Below are positions 21,474 through 31,603 of a stretch of DNA of 64,000 nt, in pieces. The notes under the pieces were generated by a model, which saw nothing but the letters and a program-made list of their open reading frames with translations, had not been told where the DNA came from and did not search any database. A program made the translations under genes and the position numbers. Each line of letters opens with the position of its first letter. Positions within the stretch are counted from its first letter, which is position 1. This stretch comes from Bicyclus anynana. Lineage: Eukaryota; Arthropoda; Insecta; Lepidoptera; Nymphalidae. Location: the NCBI RefSeq assembly GCF_947172395.1, contig NC_069087.1, positions 5,289,107 through 5,353,106 of the forward strand, written 5' to 3'.

Positions 21474-21700
21474 AAACCCAGTGGATATGACCTCTGCCTC
21501 CAATTCCGGAGGGACGCACTTCTATCTTTTCATTTAATATGTGCATTTTAAGAAATTATATATCACGTGTCTCAAACGGTGAGGAAAAAACCTGATGACC
21601 TGAGAATTTTCTTCATTCTCTTCGTATGTGAAATCTGCCAATCCGCATTGGACCATTGGTGGACTATTAGCCTAATCCCTCTCATTTTGAGAGAAGACCG
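21474..21700 (+). mobile_element. SINE family A, decayed
   Basis: CCCAGTGGATATGACCTCTG, then a decayed B box, ATATCACGTGTCTCAAACGG and the CATTGGACC end. It lies head-to-tail with the split SINE C that follows. Confidence 0.7.
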
Positions 21701-21711
21701 TAGATAGATTC

Positions 21712-21830
21712 GTAGGTAATGACCACGGCCGGTTTGATTCCACGACTGGAAAATATTTGTGTGATGAACATGGGTGTTTTCCAGTATCTAGGTGTATTTA
21801 TACATTGTGTATGTACTTATATGTAGATAT
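21712..21830 (+). mobile_element. SINE family C, 5' part (split copy)
   Basis: Decayed head, GGTTTGATTCCACGACTGG, AAAATATTTGTGTGATGAAC, GTATTTATACATTGTGTATG and ATGTAGATAT. The rest of this SINE resumes at about 22845, after an inserted LINE. Confidence 0.75.
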
Positions 21831-22832
21831 AAGTCACTCAGTCAGTCTTCACTGCAAATAATCTACTTTTGAATGCCAAGAAAACTAAATGTATTGAGTG
21901 TTCATTGCCAAATGTTAAAAAATTAGATAAGTCTATAATGATCGATGGTGAAACACTGGAAATGGAGAGTTCCACAGTTTTCCTGGGAGTGACCTTGGAT
22001 TGTAAACTTCAGTGGGGTGCTCATATAGAAAAACTGTCTGGTAAACTTAGCTCAGCGGCATTTGCCGTGAGAAAAATAAGACAGTTTACTGATGTTGATA
22101 CAGCTAGGCTTGTTTATTTTGCGTACTTTCACAGCGGTATTTTATTGTGGGGCAAGGCTGCCGATATACAATCTATATTTGTTCTTCAAAAAAGAGCAAT
22201 TCGAGCAATATATCAATTAAAATCACGCGAGTCCCTTCGTCAAAAGTTTAAAGAAATAGGTATACTAACAGTAGCCTGTCAATATATATATAACAGTATA
22301 GTATATGTAAGACAAAATATTAATTTGTACAAACGAAAAGGAGATTTAAACCCACGTCATACTAGACACGGGCATAAGTTAGTTATTTCTGCATATCGTC
22401 TCCAAAGAGTTAAAAAATCTTTTGTAGGTTTGGGTGTACTCTTCTATAATAAGATCCCCAAGACTGTGATGGACCTGCCAATGCATAGCTTTAAGCAATG
22501 TGTTAAAAAACATCTACTTAGTCGAGGGTACTACAACATTGATGAGTTCCTTAATGATAAAGATGCTTGGAGGTCGTTGGATCAGCTTCCACCTTCACAC
22601 AGAAAGTAAAACTATAAAAAATGTAAACAGTAATTGTTATTAATTGTAAATTATAATACTGTATGACTTTTTCAAAAGAGCAACTGTTGAGTTTCTTGCC
22701 GGTATCTTCTCAGCAGAACCTGCCTTCCGAACCGGTGGTAGAATCTTTACAAATAGTCAACTGACGTGTCAAAAGTGCTTGTAAACTGAGCCTACTTGAA
22801 ATAAATGATTTTTGATTTTGATTTTTTTTTTT
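21831..22832 (+). mobile_element. Jockey/CR1-like LINE, 5'-truncated (family 1)
   Basis: A RT C-terminal frame to 22609, then a 3' UTR with GAGTTTCTTGCCGGTATCTT, CCTTCCGAACCGGTGGTAGA, AAGTGCTTGTAAACTGAGCC and a TTTTTGATTTTGA repeat tail. It inserted into SINE C. Two shorter copies are at 24166-24556 and 58525-58850. The clade name rests on protein flavour only. Confidence 0.85.
21833..22609 (+). pseudogene. C-terminal part of non-LTR reverse transcriptase
   Basis: The frame is open for about 258 codons, to a stop at 22607-22609. It starts inside the RT palm (TANNLLLNAKKTK), passes the thumb motif FLGVTLDCKLQWGAHI and continues through LVYFAYFHSGILLWG, LQKRAIRAIY, FYNKIP and YYNIDEFL. These are typical of Jockey/CR1-type LINE proteins. 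The catalytic YxDD motif and everything upstream are missing, so it cannot work alone. There is no start codon at a natural N-terminus. FHSGILLWG looks a few residues shorter than I remember for relatives (compare FHS-IMSY-GILLWG), a possible in-frame deletion. The lack of stops suggests a fairly young insertion. Confidence 0.85.
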
Positions 22833-22844
22833 AATTTATTGTAA

Positions 22845-22950
22845 TTTAAAATCAGCTATCTTAGTACCCATAATACAGGCTATGGTGTACGTTTACTTTG
22901 GGGCTTATGATAGTTATGCGTGTATTGATCAAGAATATTTTTTCATTATT
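22845..22950 (+). mobile_element. SINE family C, 3' part (split copy)
   Basis: AATCAGCTATCTTAGTACCC, ATAATACAGGCTATG, TACTTTGGGGCTTATG and an AT-rich end continue the SINE C started at 21712, matching the intact copy at 11309-11600. Confidence 0.75.
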
Positions 22951-23429
22951 ATTATTTATTATTATTATACGCTATTCTCTCACAAATACTTACCTCTACG
23001 TTACTGAGCTAATTAATTTGCGGTTTTCTTTAAAGGTATATTTTAAAGGGAAGGTTTTCGTATTTTGAATGCATTTGTTTTCAAAAAAAAATATTACGTC
23101 ATATTACATTATCTATCTAGGTAAAAGTTAAAAATAAATAAGTCAGTGTCAAAACACACCAAATTTTAGCAAACTCAAGATAATGTTAAGCAATTTATAA
23201 AAATTAAAATACTTTAATTAAACAGTTCATTAATATTGAAAGTAAAAAGACGCATTTAATCCAAAATTGCGGGTGAGAAAATGATCCTCTTAACGAGCGT
23301 GCAGTGCCAACGGTATTCTTACATTAAAATGTAAACATTACCCCTTTCGGAGCCCTTGCACGAGTAGCAGCGACTCGTAATTTGTCTGCGACATTGTACG
23401 ATCGCAGACCGGCGTTCTGAACGCGCAAA
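22951..23429. other. Unique; CpG-rich patch at 23270-23425
   Basis: The patch (AACGAGCGTGCAGTGCC, CACGAGTAGCAGCGACTCG, GATCGCAGACCGGCG) is unique and CpG-rich, possibly regulatory. The rest is AT-rich with no recognised feature. Confidence 0.35.
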
Positions 23430-23911
23430 TCTAGACTAATATTATAAATGTGAATGTAAGCCTGCCTGTCTGTATGTGTATCTATCTATCTATCTGTATG
23501 TCTGTTACCTTTTCACAGCTAATTTGCTGAACTAATTTAGACGAATTTTTTTATAGATATAAATTAGACCTTGCAGCTGAACATAGGCTACTTTTTATCC
23601 CAAAAAAATCCATGGTGCCCACGGAATTTATAAAAAACAGAAAATGCGAAAGTAAGCCTGCTTACCTGTCTATCTGTCGGTCTACTGTCTGTATATTTTT
23701 CTATCTGTCTGTATGTCTGCCTGTCTGTATTTGTGCCTGTTACCTTTTTGCGGCTAAGTTGCCAAACTGTTTTCGACAAAATTTGGTATAGAGATAAATT
23801 GGATCTTGAAGCAGAACATATGCTACTTTTTATCCCAGAAAAAGCCATGATACCCATGGGATTTGTAAGAAATAATTATTTATCGTACATGGAGTCGAGG
23901 TCGTCCGCTAG
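23430..23911 (+). mobile_element. Helitron built of two tandem units
   Basis: It starts TCTAGACTAATATTATAAAT after an A and ends GTCCGCTAG. Between these ends, a unit of about 200 bp occurs twice: GTAAGCCTGC, CTGTCTGTATG, TGTTACCTTTT, a TTTGCTGAAC or TTGCCAAAC word, CTACTTTTTATCCC and a CCCACGG/CCCATGGG word. Unit 1 is about 23444-23640 and unit 2 about 23641-23870. No coding capacity. Confidence 0.75.
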
Positions 23912-24165
23912 CTGCATACCTATTTTTAAACTTTATTATTTATCTCCTTTTTAATTAAGATTGACAGAAAACTGGAACAAATCAGATTTTAAGAAGATAG
24001 AAGTTTCATTAGTGTAATCAAATATACTACAGCATTTTTAATATCCTAAAAGCTAAAAAAAAAGAATAAAATAATAATAATGAAAAAAAAAATGTTATTT
24101 ACCTTCAGAGGAATGTATTTAATTGGCCAGTACGAGTACATCGTACATACATACATCATACATAC

Positions 24166-24556
24166 ATCTTCTATAACAAGATCCCCAAGACTGTGATGGA
24201 CCTGCCAATGCATAGCTTTAAGCAATGTGTTAAAAAACATTTACTTAGTCGAGGTTACTACAACATTGATGAGTTCCTTAAAGATAAAAGCGCTTGGAGG
24301 CCATTGGATCAGCTTCCACCTTCACACAGGAAATAAGACTATAAGAAATTGTAATTGTTATCAATTGTAAATTATAATACTGTATGACTTTTTCAAAAGA
24401 GCAACTGTTGAGTTTCTTGCCGGTATCTTCTCAGCAGAACCTGCCTTCCGAACCGGTGGTAGAATCTTTACAAATAGTCAACTGACGTGTCAAAAGTGCT
24501 TGTAAACTGAGCCTACTTGAAATAAATGATTTTTGATTTGATTTGATTTGATTTTG
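24166..24556 (+). mobile_element. Family 1 LINE 3' end
   Basis: 5'-truncated copy starting inside FYNKIP (CTTCTATAACAAGATCCCCA), with the frame open to the TAA near 24336, then the same 3' UTR and a TTTGATTTGATTTGATTT tail. Very similar to 21831-22832, so both are fairly young. Confidence 0.85.
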
Positions 24557-25065
24557 ACATACATATGTATGGAAATATTAGTTCATCTTTTTTCCCATAA
24601 TTTCAAATATTATAGTATTACGCCACAGATGCAAACTTTAAAATTTTTCTCGTTATCTTTTAATACTGTATGAGTATCTAAAAAAACGCGGCGTTTGTAC
24701 CGCTCGTCTGCAACAGCTACTACGAGTTTCTCATCTAAGTGTCAAGTACCTCGGAGCGGTCATCTCCGTTGAGATCACTCCCCAGGGTCTCCTAGACCCC
24801 TGCAACCTGGATTTATTCCATTTGAATACCATCTCGCCAACGGCACCTCTGCTTCGCCGAGCTTTATGGCTTTAAGATGTTTCTGCGATTTGATTAAACA
24901 AACGTATTTACATGCTCTTATATGATAACAAGCTATGGTAATAAGGTACCTACGCAAGTAGCTTTATTGTTAGAGGCTCTACTGCAAATTTAAATTAATA
25001 ATTTGCATTATTTTTTACTCTAATAGACGCTCCCACTAAGTTCCCGTTTCTGTAGGTTTATATAA
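24557..25065. other. No recognised feature; GC-richer patch 24680-24870
   Basis: The patch (CTCGGAGCGGTCATCTCCG, GGGTCTCCTAGACCCC) contains two small palindromes and a 60-codon minus frame, but matches nothing else here and I do not recognise it. Confidence 0.35.
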
Positions 25066-25330
25066 AATGTATGATACCGATTCTGTTCTGATGCGTCACG
25101 ACACGACACGTCAGACAAATATAAATCCGGCTTTATATTTGTCTGACGTAACGCCACATATCGTGTCATGACGTGATGGCAAGTGACATTATTATGTTGT
25201 TTTCTGAAGCATCAGGACAATGGCTGAATCAATAAAGCCGCAGCTCTTGAAACGCGACGCTGACAGAGTCACAACACAGCACTGCCGCGCGCGCAGTGAC
25301 TGACGTGTCGTGATGGTGTCGTTACAGCTC
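25066..25330. mobile_element. Palindromic MITE-like element
   Basis: CACGACACGTCAG at 25102-25114 region recurs inverted as CTGACGTGTCGTG at about 25301-25313, giving terminal inverted repeats around a CpG-rich interior. Within it, 25108-25125 and 25132-25149 form a perfect 18-bp hairpin with a 6-base loop. The left 65 bases are repeated at 25895-25960. No transposase frame. Confidence 0.55.
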
Positions 25331-25398
25331 CCCCCGCAACCCGCCGCTCTGACACGAATCGGGACCGGGTCTGATGAGTCCCATCACGACAGTAAAAA

Positions 25399-25842
25399 TA
25401 AAATTGTTGCACACCATACTAGGTTAAAAAAAATAGTAATTCTTTTAAGGGCAATTGCATACGTTTTTATAATAAACTACCACATGAAGCTACTGGAATG
25501 TCTCTCAAAAAGTTCAAAGTGTTTATTAAGCGCTAGCTTTTGGGAAAGGCTTATTATAGTGTTAATGATTATATTAATGATAAAAAAGCTTGGTGTTAAA
25601 CAGTAATATACTACTGTGTGCTTAGTTTTATATAAGTTTGTAAATTGGTGGTAAACAAAAAAAAAACCTTGGCTGAGTTTGTTGTGGGCTCTTCTCGGAC
25701 CAAGGCGCGTTTGGAACCCTCGTAACTTTAGTTTTGAGTTTTCGACCATTATTACCATCATTAGATTAAATTAAATTATGACATAATCTTGACCTTTCAA
25801 AAGTGCTTGTAAACTAAGCCTAATTGAAATAAATGAATTTTG
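25399..25842 (+). mobile_element. Family 2 Jockey/CR1-like LINE, 3' end with decayed coding
   Basis: The coding end reads CIRFYNKLPHEATGMSLKKF after a frameshift, then a stop within K-R-stop where the sister copy at 60064 keeps K-R-K. The 3' UTR has TGAGTTTGTTGTGGGCTCTT, AAGGCGCGTTTGGAACCCTC and AAGTGCTTGTAAACTAAGCC. It shares the tail word with family 1 but differs elsewhere, so the two families are related. Confidence 0.8.
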
Positions 25843-25894
25843 ACTGTTGACTTTTGGATATATCACAACACATATGTGTAAACGTTGCCACAAA

Positions 25895-25960
25895 AAATGT
25901 ATGATACCGATTCTGTTCTGATATGCCACGGCACAATACGTCAGACAAATATAATTACGC
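25895..25960 (+). repeat. Half copy of the palindromic element at 25066
   Basis: ATGTATGATACCGATTCTGT, CTGAT and CGTCAGACAAATATAA repeat the left half of the 25066-25330 element about 830 bp away, flanking the family 2 LINE tail. Confidence 0.7.
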
Positions 25961-26043
25961 CTTTTACACTTGAATTTGCATTTAACTACGTATCCGCAAC
26001 TCAGGGAGTGTATTGCGTATCTTTCGTAAATAAATTCTCAATA

Positions 26044-26227
26044 GCGTCAATAGCTCAACGGTAAGAGCGGTCGGACTCATCACCGAGGGGTGTTGGTTCG
26101 AGCCTCGCCCCGTTGGTCTCTTGTCGTACCCAGTCCTTCCCGACAGTCTTTCCCGACTAGTTGGACGGAAATGGGAATATTGGTCATATTATAAAATATA
26201 TGGCAAATATTCTTTAAGAAAAAAAAA
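26044..26227 (+). mobile_element. SINE family H
   Basis: Best preserved H copy: AATAGCTCAACGGTAAGAGC (A box), GTTGGTTCGAGCCTCGCCCC (B box), TTTCCCGACTAGTTGGA, GGGAATATTGGTCATATT and an A-rich tail. Confidence 0.85.
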
Positions 26228-26731
26228 TCATTATTTTAGTCCAACTGTATGGTTACTAAATTGTTTCTTTATGCTTACTAAGTACAGCCAGTATTTATAG
26301 TATATAGGTGTGTCCAACGGTAAGTTAACGAGTCAGTAAATTCAGTTTGCATGTAAACGCGTTCACGCGACTAGACGGAATCCAAATTTACATCAACTTA
26401 GTACTTGTCTATCGTAGGCAGTTTAGAAGTCTTACAGATGAACTGCACCTTGCTAAACCGAGGCTAAAACTTTCCAATTTGATGTTGTTTTAAAGCAATT
26501 ATATACATTCCAATAATAGGTACAAACATACCCACCAGGGGCTTAACTACTGGTGTATCAGCCGTCTCAATGATACGGGGCCTCCAAACTACAGGTGTAC
26601 CTATTATGTGTCTAACAAAAAATTTTTAAAAAGTTATCTACAATATTACTTAATCTTGGTGTTGCTATCGTGGAAAAAACTGCAAAATGACAAATGTAAG
26701 AAAAGCAAATACTTTATGGTAGAGTAAATCA
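26228..26731. other. No recognised feature
   Basis: Mixed sequence. No frame or repeat match that I can defend. Confidence 0.4.
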
Positions 26732-26772
26732 AAAACTAAAGAGATTTTTCGGGTTTTGCCGCTCGTCTATTG

Positions 26773-26791
26773 CCCCCCCCCCCCCCCCCCC
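26773..26791. repeat. Poly-C run (19 C)
   Basis: An uninterrupted run of 19 C. Its length in the assembly should be treated as uncertain. Confidence 0.9.
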
Positions 26792-27159
26792 AACTAATTT
26801 TGATTCAGGGCATCTCCGAGGGACGCTACGCTACTGACACCCACTAAGATAGTTAACCTTCTTCGAGATATATAGTCTTAAGGCTTTTTTACATTTGTCC
26901 TTTTGGATCATCTATACTTAAGGCATAGCTCGCTAAATGACTCTGAGTTCATTCTTATCCCACAGTTAACTACCAAGTGTCCGATCTCCATTATAAAACT
27001 AAAGAGATTTTTCGGGATTTGCCGCGATTAGGCCCCCTCAGCGAATTGTCGATATAGGGCCCCTCCAAGGCACGCTACGCTACTGACACCCACTAAGATA
27101 GTTAACCTTCTTCGAGAGTATAGTCTTAAGGCTTTTTTACAATTTGTCCTTTTGGATCA

Positions 27160-27362
27160 TCTGTACTAAAAGCATTATAAAGCTGAAGAGTTTGTTTGTT
27201 TGTTTGTTTCATTGAACGCGCTAATATTAGGAACTACTTGTCCGATTTGAAAAATTATTTCTGTGTTAGATAGCCCATTTATCGAGAAAGGCTATAGGCT
27301 ATATAATATCCCTCTATTCCTACAGGAACGTGAACCACGCGGGTAAAAACGGCGTCAGCTAG
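27160..27362 (+). mobile_element. Lep1-type Helitron with altered 5' end
   Basis: Ends GGCGTCAGCTAG, with A before the start and T after the end. The body (GAACGCGCTAATATTAGGAA, TAGATAGCCCATTTATCGAG) matches copies at 29702, 48526, 55451 and 61971. Its first 16 bases (TCTGTACTAAAAGCAT) are not Lep1 but match the sequence directly downstream of its 3' end. Confidence 0.8.
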
Positions 27363-27560
27363 TCTATACTAAAAGCATAGCTCGCTAAATGACTGAGTCC
27401 GTTCTTATGGGGACCGCAGTTAGCTACCAAGTGTCCGATCTTCATTATTTTCGTGACGTAGATATTCCAAAATATCGAAGTTTTAATTACCGGGTATGTG
27501 AACTGGTAGCTACGCGTATAACGAAGTGGTGAAGTTTAGCGAGGCGGTTTCTTAATTCCG
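27363..27560 (+). mobile_element. Possible second Helitron type, 5' part
   Basis: It starts TCTATACTAAAAGCATAGCT directly after the CTAG of Lep1 and continues with AAGTGTCCGATCTTCATTA and a GCGAGGCGGTTTC-rich region. The same start occurs in unit 1 at 26911. The 3' end is not identified. Confidence 0.4.
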
Positions 27561-27960
27561 TCTAACGACAGTGAAGACGGTCGAATTCTTTAATTATTTA
27601 GCTCTAATGGCAGTCGGCGTGTCCTTTGACGTCGCCCGCTTTAATTTGAGATTCCACCCCCAAATTAAAAATATAATGAGACTGAACTGTGTCGCTGTTA
27701 ATTGGAAACCGATACGATAGGCATCTGAGAGACTTATCTTTTACTTAATGAGTGTTTTAAAGTTAAATTTGGCAGAGAAAAATTAAAAAAAAAATAGTAC
27801 ATCGCATTATGTGTCATTGTAAAAAAATCAAAATAATGTAACATTTCGAATAGTTAAAATATAATATCTACCTATTAAAAAAAAAACAAATAAATTTCCA
27901 AAATGAGCACATCAACGAATTATCATTAATTACGTATTATGATTGTGTAACTGACTGATG
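27561..27960. other. No recognised feature
   Basis: First CpG-richer (to about 27660), then AT-rich. No repeat match. Confidence 0.4.
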
Positions 27961-28280
27961 AGCCGTGATAGCCCAGTGGATAGGACCTCTGCCTCTGATT
28001 CCGGGGGGTGTGGGTTCGAATCCGGTCTGGGGCATGCACCTCCAACTTCGCAGTTGTGTGCAGTTTATAAAATTAAATATTACATGTTTCAAACGGTGAA
28101 GGAAAACATCGTGAGGAAACCTGTATACCAGAGAATTTTCTTAATTATCTGCGTGTGTGAAGTCTGACCGCATCCGAATCCGCATTGGGCCAGCGTGGTG
28201 GACTATTGGCCTAACCCCTCTCTTATTCTGAAAGGAGACTCGAGCTCAACAGTGAGCTGAATATGGGTTGACAATGATGA
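27961..28280 (+). mobile_element. SINE family A, full length
   Basis: AGCCGTGATAGCCCAGTGGA, GGTTCGAATCCGGTCTGGGG, full body, and a CAGTGAGCTGAATATGGGTT end with GATGA. A small CATCCGAATC duplication near 28170-28180 is private to this copy. Confidence 0.85.
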
Positions 28281-28480
28281 ATCTCTACGTAATTACACAT
28301 TAGGATAACTTGATTTCATTGATAGACACATTACTCGTACAGGCAAATTGTGTCACCAAAAGCGTTTCCCATGTTCTGTGAATATAATTCTTGAACACTT
28401 GCTAGAAAACTTTTTTAAAAATAAGTATTCGCTAAATTGTCTGTGGTTCTTTAATAGTCTCTGACTGCCGATGTGTTTAA

Positions 28481-28708
28481 CGGCCTTCGAGGCGCAATAG
28501 TATGCTGGTGAATTACAAGGTCGGACGTCCTGAGTTCGATTCCCGGCTGGGCTGAAAAACTGTTTTCTTAATTGGTCCAGGTCTGGCTGGTGGGATGCTT
28601 CGTCCGTGGCTAGTTACAGGCAAGTTCCATCTTAGATTGCATCATCATTTACCACAACTTATGGGCTAACTTGTAAAGAATAAAAAAAAAACAAAAAATA
28701 AAAAAAAG
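28481..28708 (+). mobile_element. SINE family B with internal deletion
   Basis: Head CGGCCTTCGAGGCGCAATAG (A box), GAGTTCGATTCCCGGCTGGG (B box), GGTCCAGGTCTGGCTGGTGG, then a deletion of the middle third and the GGGCTAACTTGTAAAGAATA end with an A-rich tail. Confidence 0.8.
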
Positions 28709-29039
28709 TGTGGCTGTGCCAAGTTACAATCTAGATACAAAGAATCAATTTGTATGTCACGCAAACAAATGTATGTGATCCAATGTTCTATTCATATTCA
28801 TGGGATGGCCGCGTCTCGACTTGGGGCAAATAAAAAAACTGTAATAGATTCACAGAACAAAATCCATCAGCCTGACATTGGACGGTGCGGAGCTATTGTC
28901 ACTTGGCGAATATACAGGATGGTTTTTGTTTAAATAAATAACCAAAACCTGATGATGGTATGAATATTTGTTATTCTTACTAATTATACTTGTAAAACAG
29001 CATTTCTATACGTGTATTAGGCAAATATAAAAAAAAAAA
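28709..29039. other. No recognised feature
   Basis: Unique AT-rich spacer with an A-run just before 29040. Confidence 0.45.
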
Positions 29040-29130
29040 AAAAGGCTACCATCTAAAAAAAAATCCATGGTTCCCGCGGGATTTGTGAAAAACTGAATTC
29101 CACGCGTCCGAATCCGCGGACGTTTGCTAG
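29040..29130 (+). mobile_element. Helitron 3' end
   Basis: ATCCATGGTTCCCGCGGGAT, then GTCCGAATCCGCGGACGTTT and GCTAG followed by T. TCCGCGGA/CGGACG words give a terminal hairpin. The 5' part is missing. Confidence 0.6.
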
Positions 29131-29701
29131 TGTATTATAATTTTCAGAATACGAACTACCTGATTTTCAAACAGAATTACTAGTTCGTTTTAATTTGAAG
29201 TTTTGGTTATAGGTCTTTTCTTGTCTTTTTTATATCAAATTGCTGAAAAACACAAAAAAAATTATAACTAACTAACTATAAGTACTCTGAAGAACCACGT
29301 TACTATATAACATCAGTTTGAAACTACTCGTAACATCAGGTTATCTTAAAATTAAAGGAGCAGCCTGTATAACCGCGGTACACAGGCGTTGCAATATTTT
29401 GCCCACCTTTGGGGTCTCCGCATTATGCATAACTGATAAGGTCTATTTTGTATGCATACGATCCTTAGCCTCGGCTGTAATGACGTGATGGCCCATGGGA
29501 TAGTGCACAGTTTTTGCTGCGGCGTCGCTTCTATTCTTAGTACATTTCATACCTACTTGATATTATACGCTCGTGTCTTTCTATTTTAGAAGTCTGTGGC
29601 AAATTTCTTTGTAAACATTCTAGGTTATGAAGCAAGGTATTTCCACGCCCGAAAGTTCATCAAACAATAATAATAGCTATCATTGTCATTATCAGCTCTC
29701 A
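29131..29701. other. No recognised feature
   Basis: AT-rich, with a CpG-containing patch at 29370-29530 that matches nothing here. Confidence 0.4.
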
Positions 29702-29901
29702 TCTATACTAATATTATAAAGCTGAAGAGTTTGTTTGTTTGTTTGATTGAACGCGCTAATCTCAGGAACTACTGGTCCGATTAGAAAAATTCTTTCAATG
29801 TTAGATAGCCCATTTATCGAGGAAGGCTATAGGCGATATATTATCCTCGTATTCCTACGGAAACGGGAACCACGCGGGTGAAACCGCGCGGCGTCAGCTA
29901 G
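29702..29901 (+). mobile_element. Lep1-type Helitron, complete
   Basis: The cleanest copy: starts TCTATACTAATATTATAAAG after A, ends GCGCGGCGTCAGCTAG before T, 200 bp. Contains GTTT repeats, GAACGCGCTAATCTCAGGAA and ACCACGCGGGTGAAACCGCG. Non-coding. Confidence 0.9.
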
Positions 29902-30086
29902 TTAATGATACATGGGATATAGAGCTTACACCCACGACGCTGCTCCATTGCGGATTGATAATATGTAGCATATGGTTTATACTCAATGTTTGACTTTTAA
30001 CGTTAACTATGTTACTGTTAAAGACCGGAAACGAAAGATCATGTTCCCCGAGGCGCGGGCTTAGTGTCTCCAACATAGGCCTTAGC

Positions 30087-30240
30087 CATGTGGCACGTCG
30101 ATTATCTTTCTACAAACGCTAACGCTTCGAAAACTAACAAAATGTATGACAGTTCATAGTGACCTGTCCATAGTGAATGTTATTGCCATACATTTATCAA
30201 TTTTCGAAGCGTTAGCGTTAATGATTTTGGCTGTTAATAA
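30087..30240 (+). mobile_element. MITE with 19-bp perfect TIRs, copy 1
   Basis: AACGCTAACGCTTCGAAAA at 30115-30133 is the perfect inverted repeat of 30201-30219. The spacer has AAAATGTATGACAG and GACCTGTCCATAGT. The upstream CATGTGGCACGTCGATTATC is shared with the inverted copy at 32240-32400, so the mobile unit is probably longer than the TIR pair. Confidence 0.65.
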
Positions 30241-30289
30241 TATTTTTTAATGTTTAATAATTTATTAGAAGAAAGATAAGTGTAACATT

Positions 30290-30375
30290 TTGCAGCCCGA
30301 CCCAAGATTCGAACCCAAGACCTCGTGATTCGAAGCCAAATAACTTAACGACTGAACCAAAGACAGTTTACAGTA
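30290..30375 (-). mobile_element. tRNA-like SINE head
   Basis: On the minus strand: TTCAGTCGTTAAGTTATTTG (A-box-like), a GCTTCGAATCACGAGGTC arm and GGGTTCGAATCTTGGGTC (B box). It resembles a tRNA half-gene but has no acceptor-stem pairing that I could find, so a SINE head is more likely than a tRNA gene. Confidence 0.45.
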
Positions 30376-30513
30376 TAAAAATTTCAACTAAATTTGAATG
30401 TGAAATCTACAAAAGCTGTCCAATGGTGAATAAAGAAAAATAATTTTCAAAATAAGTTTAGATATTTACTCATGAAAACGTAATAAATAAACACACTCTC
30501 ATTTATAATATAA

Positions 30514-30718
30514 AGTCCAATAGCTCAGAGGTAAAAGGGACCGACTCATCACCGAGAAGTAGTGGTTCGATCCACACTCGCTGAACTACTCAGAAACTGG
30601 AAGTGTCATATATTAGTGTAGAAGTGTTATATATTACTGTCAACACATAGTCTTTTCCGATAAAGTGGAGGGGTACGGGAATATTGGTCATATTAAAAAT
30701 ATATATATTTAAAAAAAG
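30514..30718 (+). mobile_element. SINE family H, decayed
   Basis: AATAGCTCAGAGGTAAAAGG (A box), GTGGTTCGATCCACACTCGC (B box), an expanded middle with a duplicated GTGT(C/T)ATATATTA-type word (30606-30640), then GGGAATATTGGTCATATT and an A/T-rich tail. Confidence 0.75.
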
Positions 30719-30720
30719 AT

Positions 30721-31603
30721 ATTGGTCGTAGACCATTGATAACAAGAAGTCTATAATTAGCTAATTCAGCATTGTGAGTTGCAATAGTTTTACTCATAAA
30801 TCCAACGTACGCATGTAATATTTCAACGAAACAGAAAGCTTCCCAATTTCCCACACATGCCAATCACAAAACCCTCATTCCGGATATTCAATTCCTGGAC
30901 ATGTCCGAACTGTCTCGGAACAAATATTTATCAAAAACCTGTAAGGAATACGTAAAACGATATAAACATGTCCCGGGACAAACAAATAACCCAGTGATGG
31001 ATTATTGCGAGTGACCGCCGCTATTTCCTATTGGAATAAGGAATTACCATATGCGTCCCGTTTCTAGAGACCGGCAAGCTGCATGTGGAGATGGACTTTG
31101 TTTTAAAAATTAATACTTCAATGTTACAACTGACACGCAAAAATTTGTTCAGCAGCGTTGTCAACGGCGCAATGACAGTGCGGCGATTGTGCTCAGGTTT
31201 GCTAATTAGCATAGTTTTAACATGTCACTTCGTACCTCCTAACCTAACCTATCTACCTCTTTTTTTCTATATGTAGTATTCTACATTTTTAATACAAAAA
31301 TTATGTAACTTCTGACAGAAATACTAATTATAATAATATTTTTAACTATTACTGTTGCTTACTTTTCTAAGAGTCAAATATTCTGTTATCCCTGTTACAT
31401 TGTTCTGTTATACCTGTTATACCTGTTACTTCTGTTATCTACAGGCTAAACTGTTGTTTGAAGATACATGAAAACATCCACAAAACTGACTATAATCAAA
31501 TTAAAAAAAATATCACAGCTAAGTAGAGATTAAAATTGAAAGACTTGTCGACCAACCAAAAAACGACTATATTAACTTTCAAACATCAAACGTTCATCCA
31601 TTT
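30721..31603. other. No recognised feature
   Basis: Unique sequence. 63-codon frames on both strands around 31021-31276 overlap each other and show no domain. TTCTGTTATACCTGTTA-type words repeat at 31380-31440. Confidence 0.4.

Larger units (their letters stand above)
26732..27460. repeat. Tandem duplication of a 263-bp unit, copy 2 split by Lep1
   Basis: Unit 1 (26732-26994) and unit 2 (26995 to about 27460, minus a 203-bp insert) share AAACTAAAGAGATTTTTCGG, CACGCTACGCTACTGACACC-type words, CCACTAAGATAGTTAACC, TGTCCTTTTGGATCATCT and CATAGCTCGCTAAATGACT. Unit 1 also carries a 19-C run (26773-26791) where unit 2 has unrelated bases. Confidence 0.8.
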
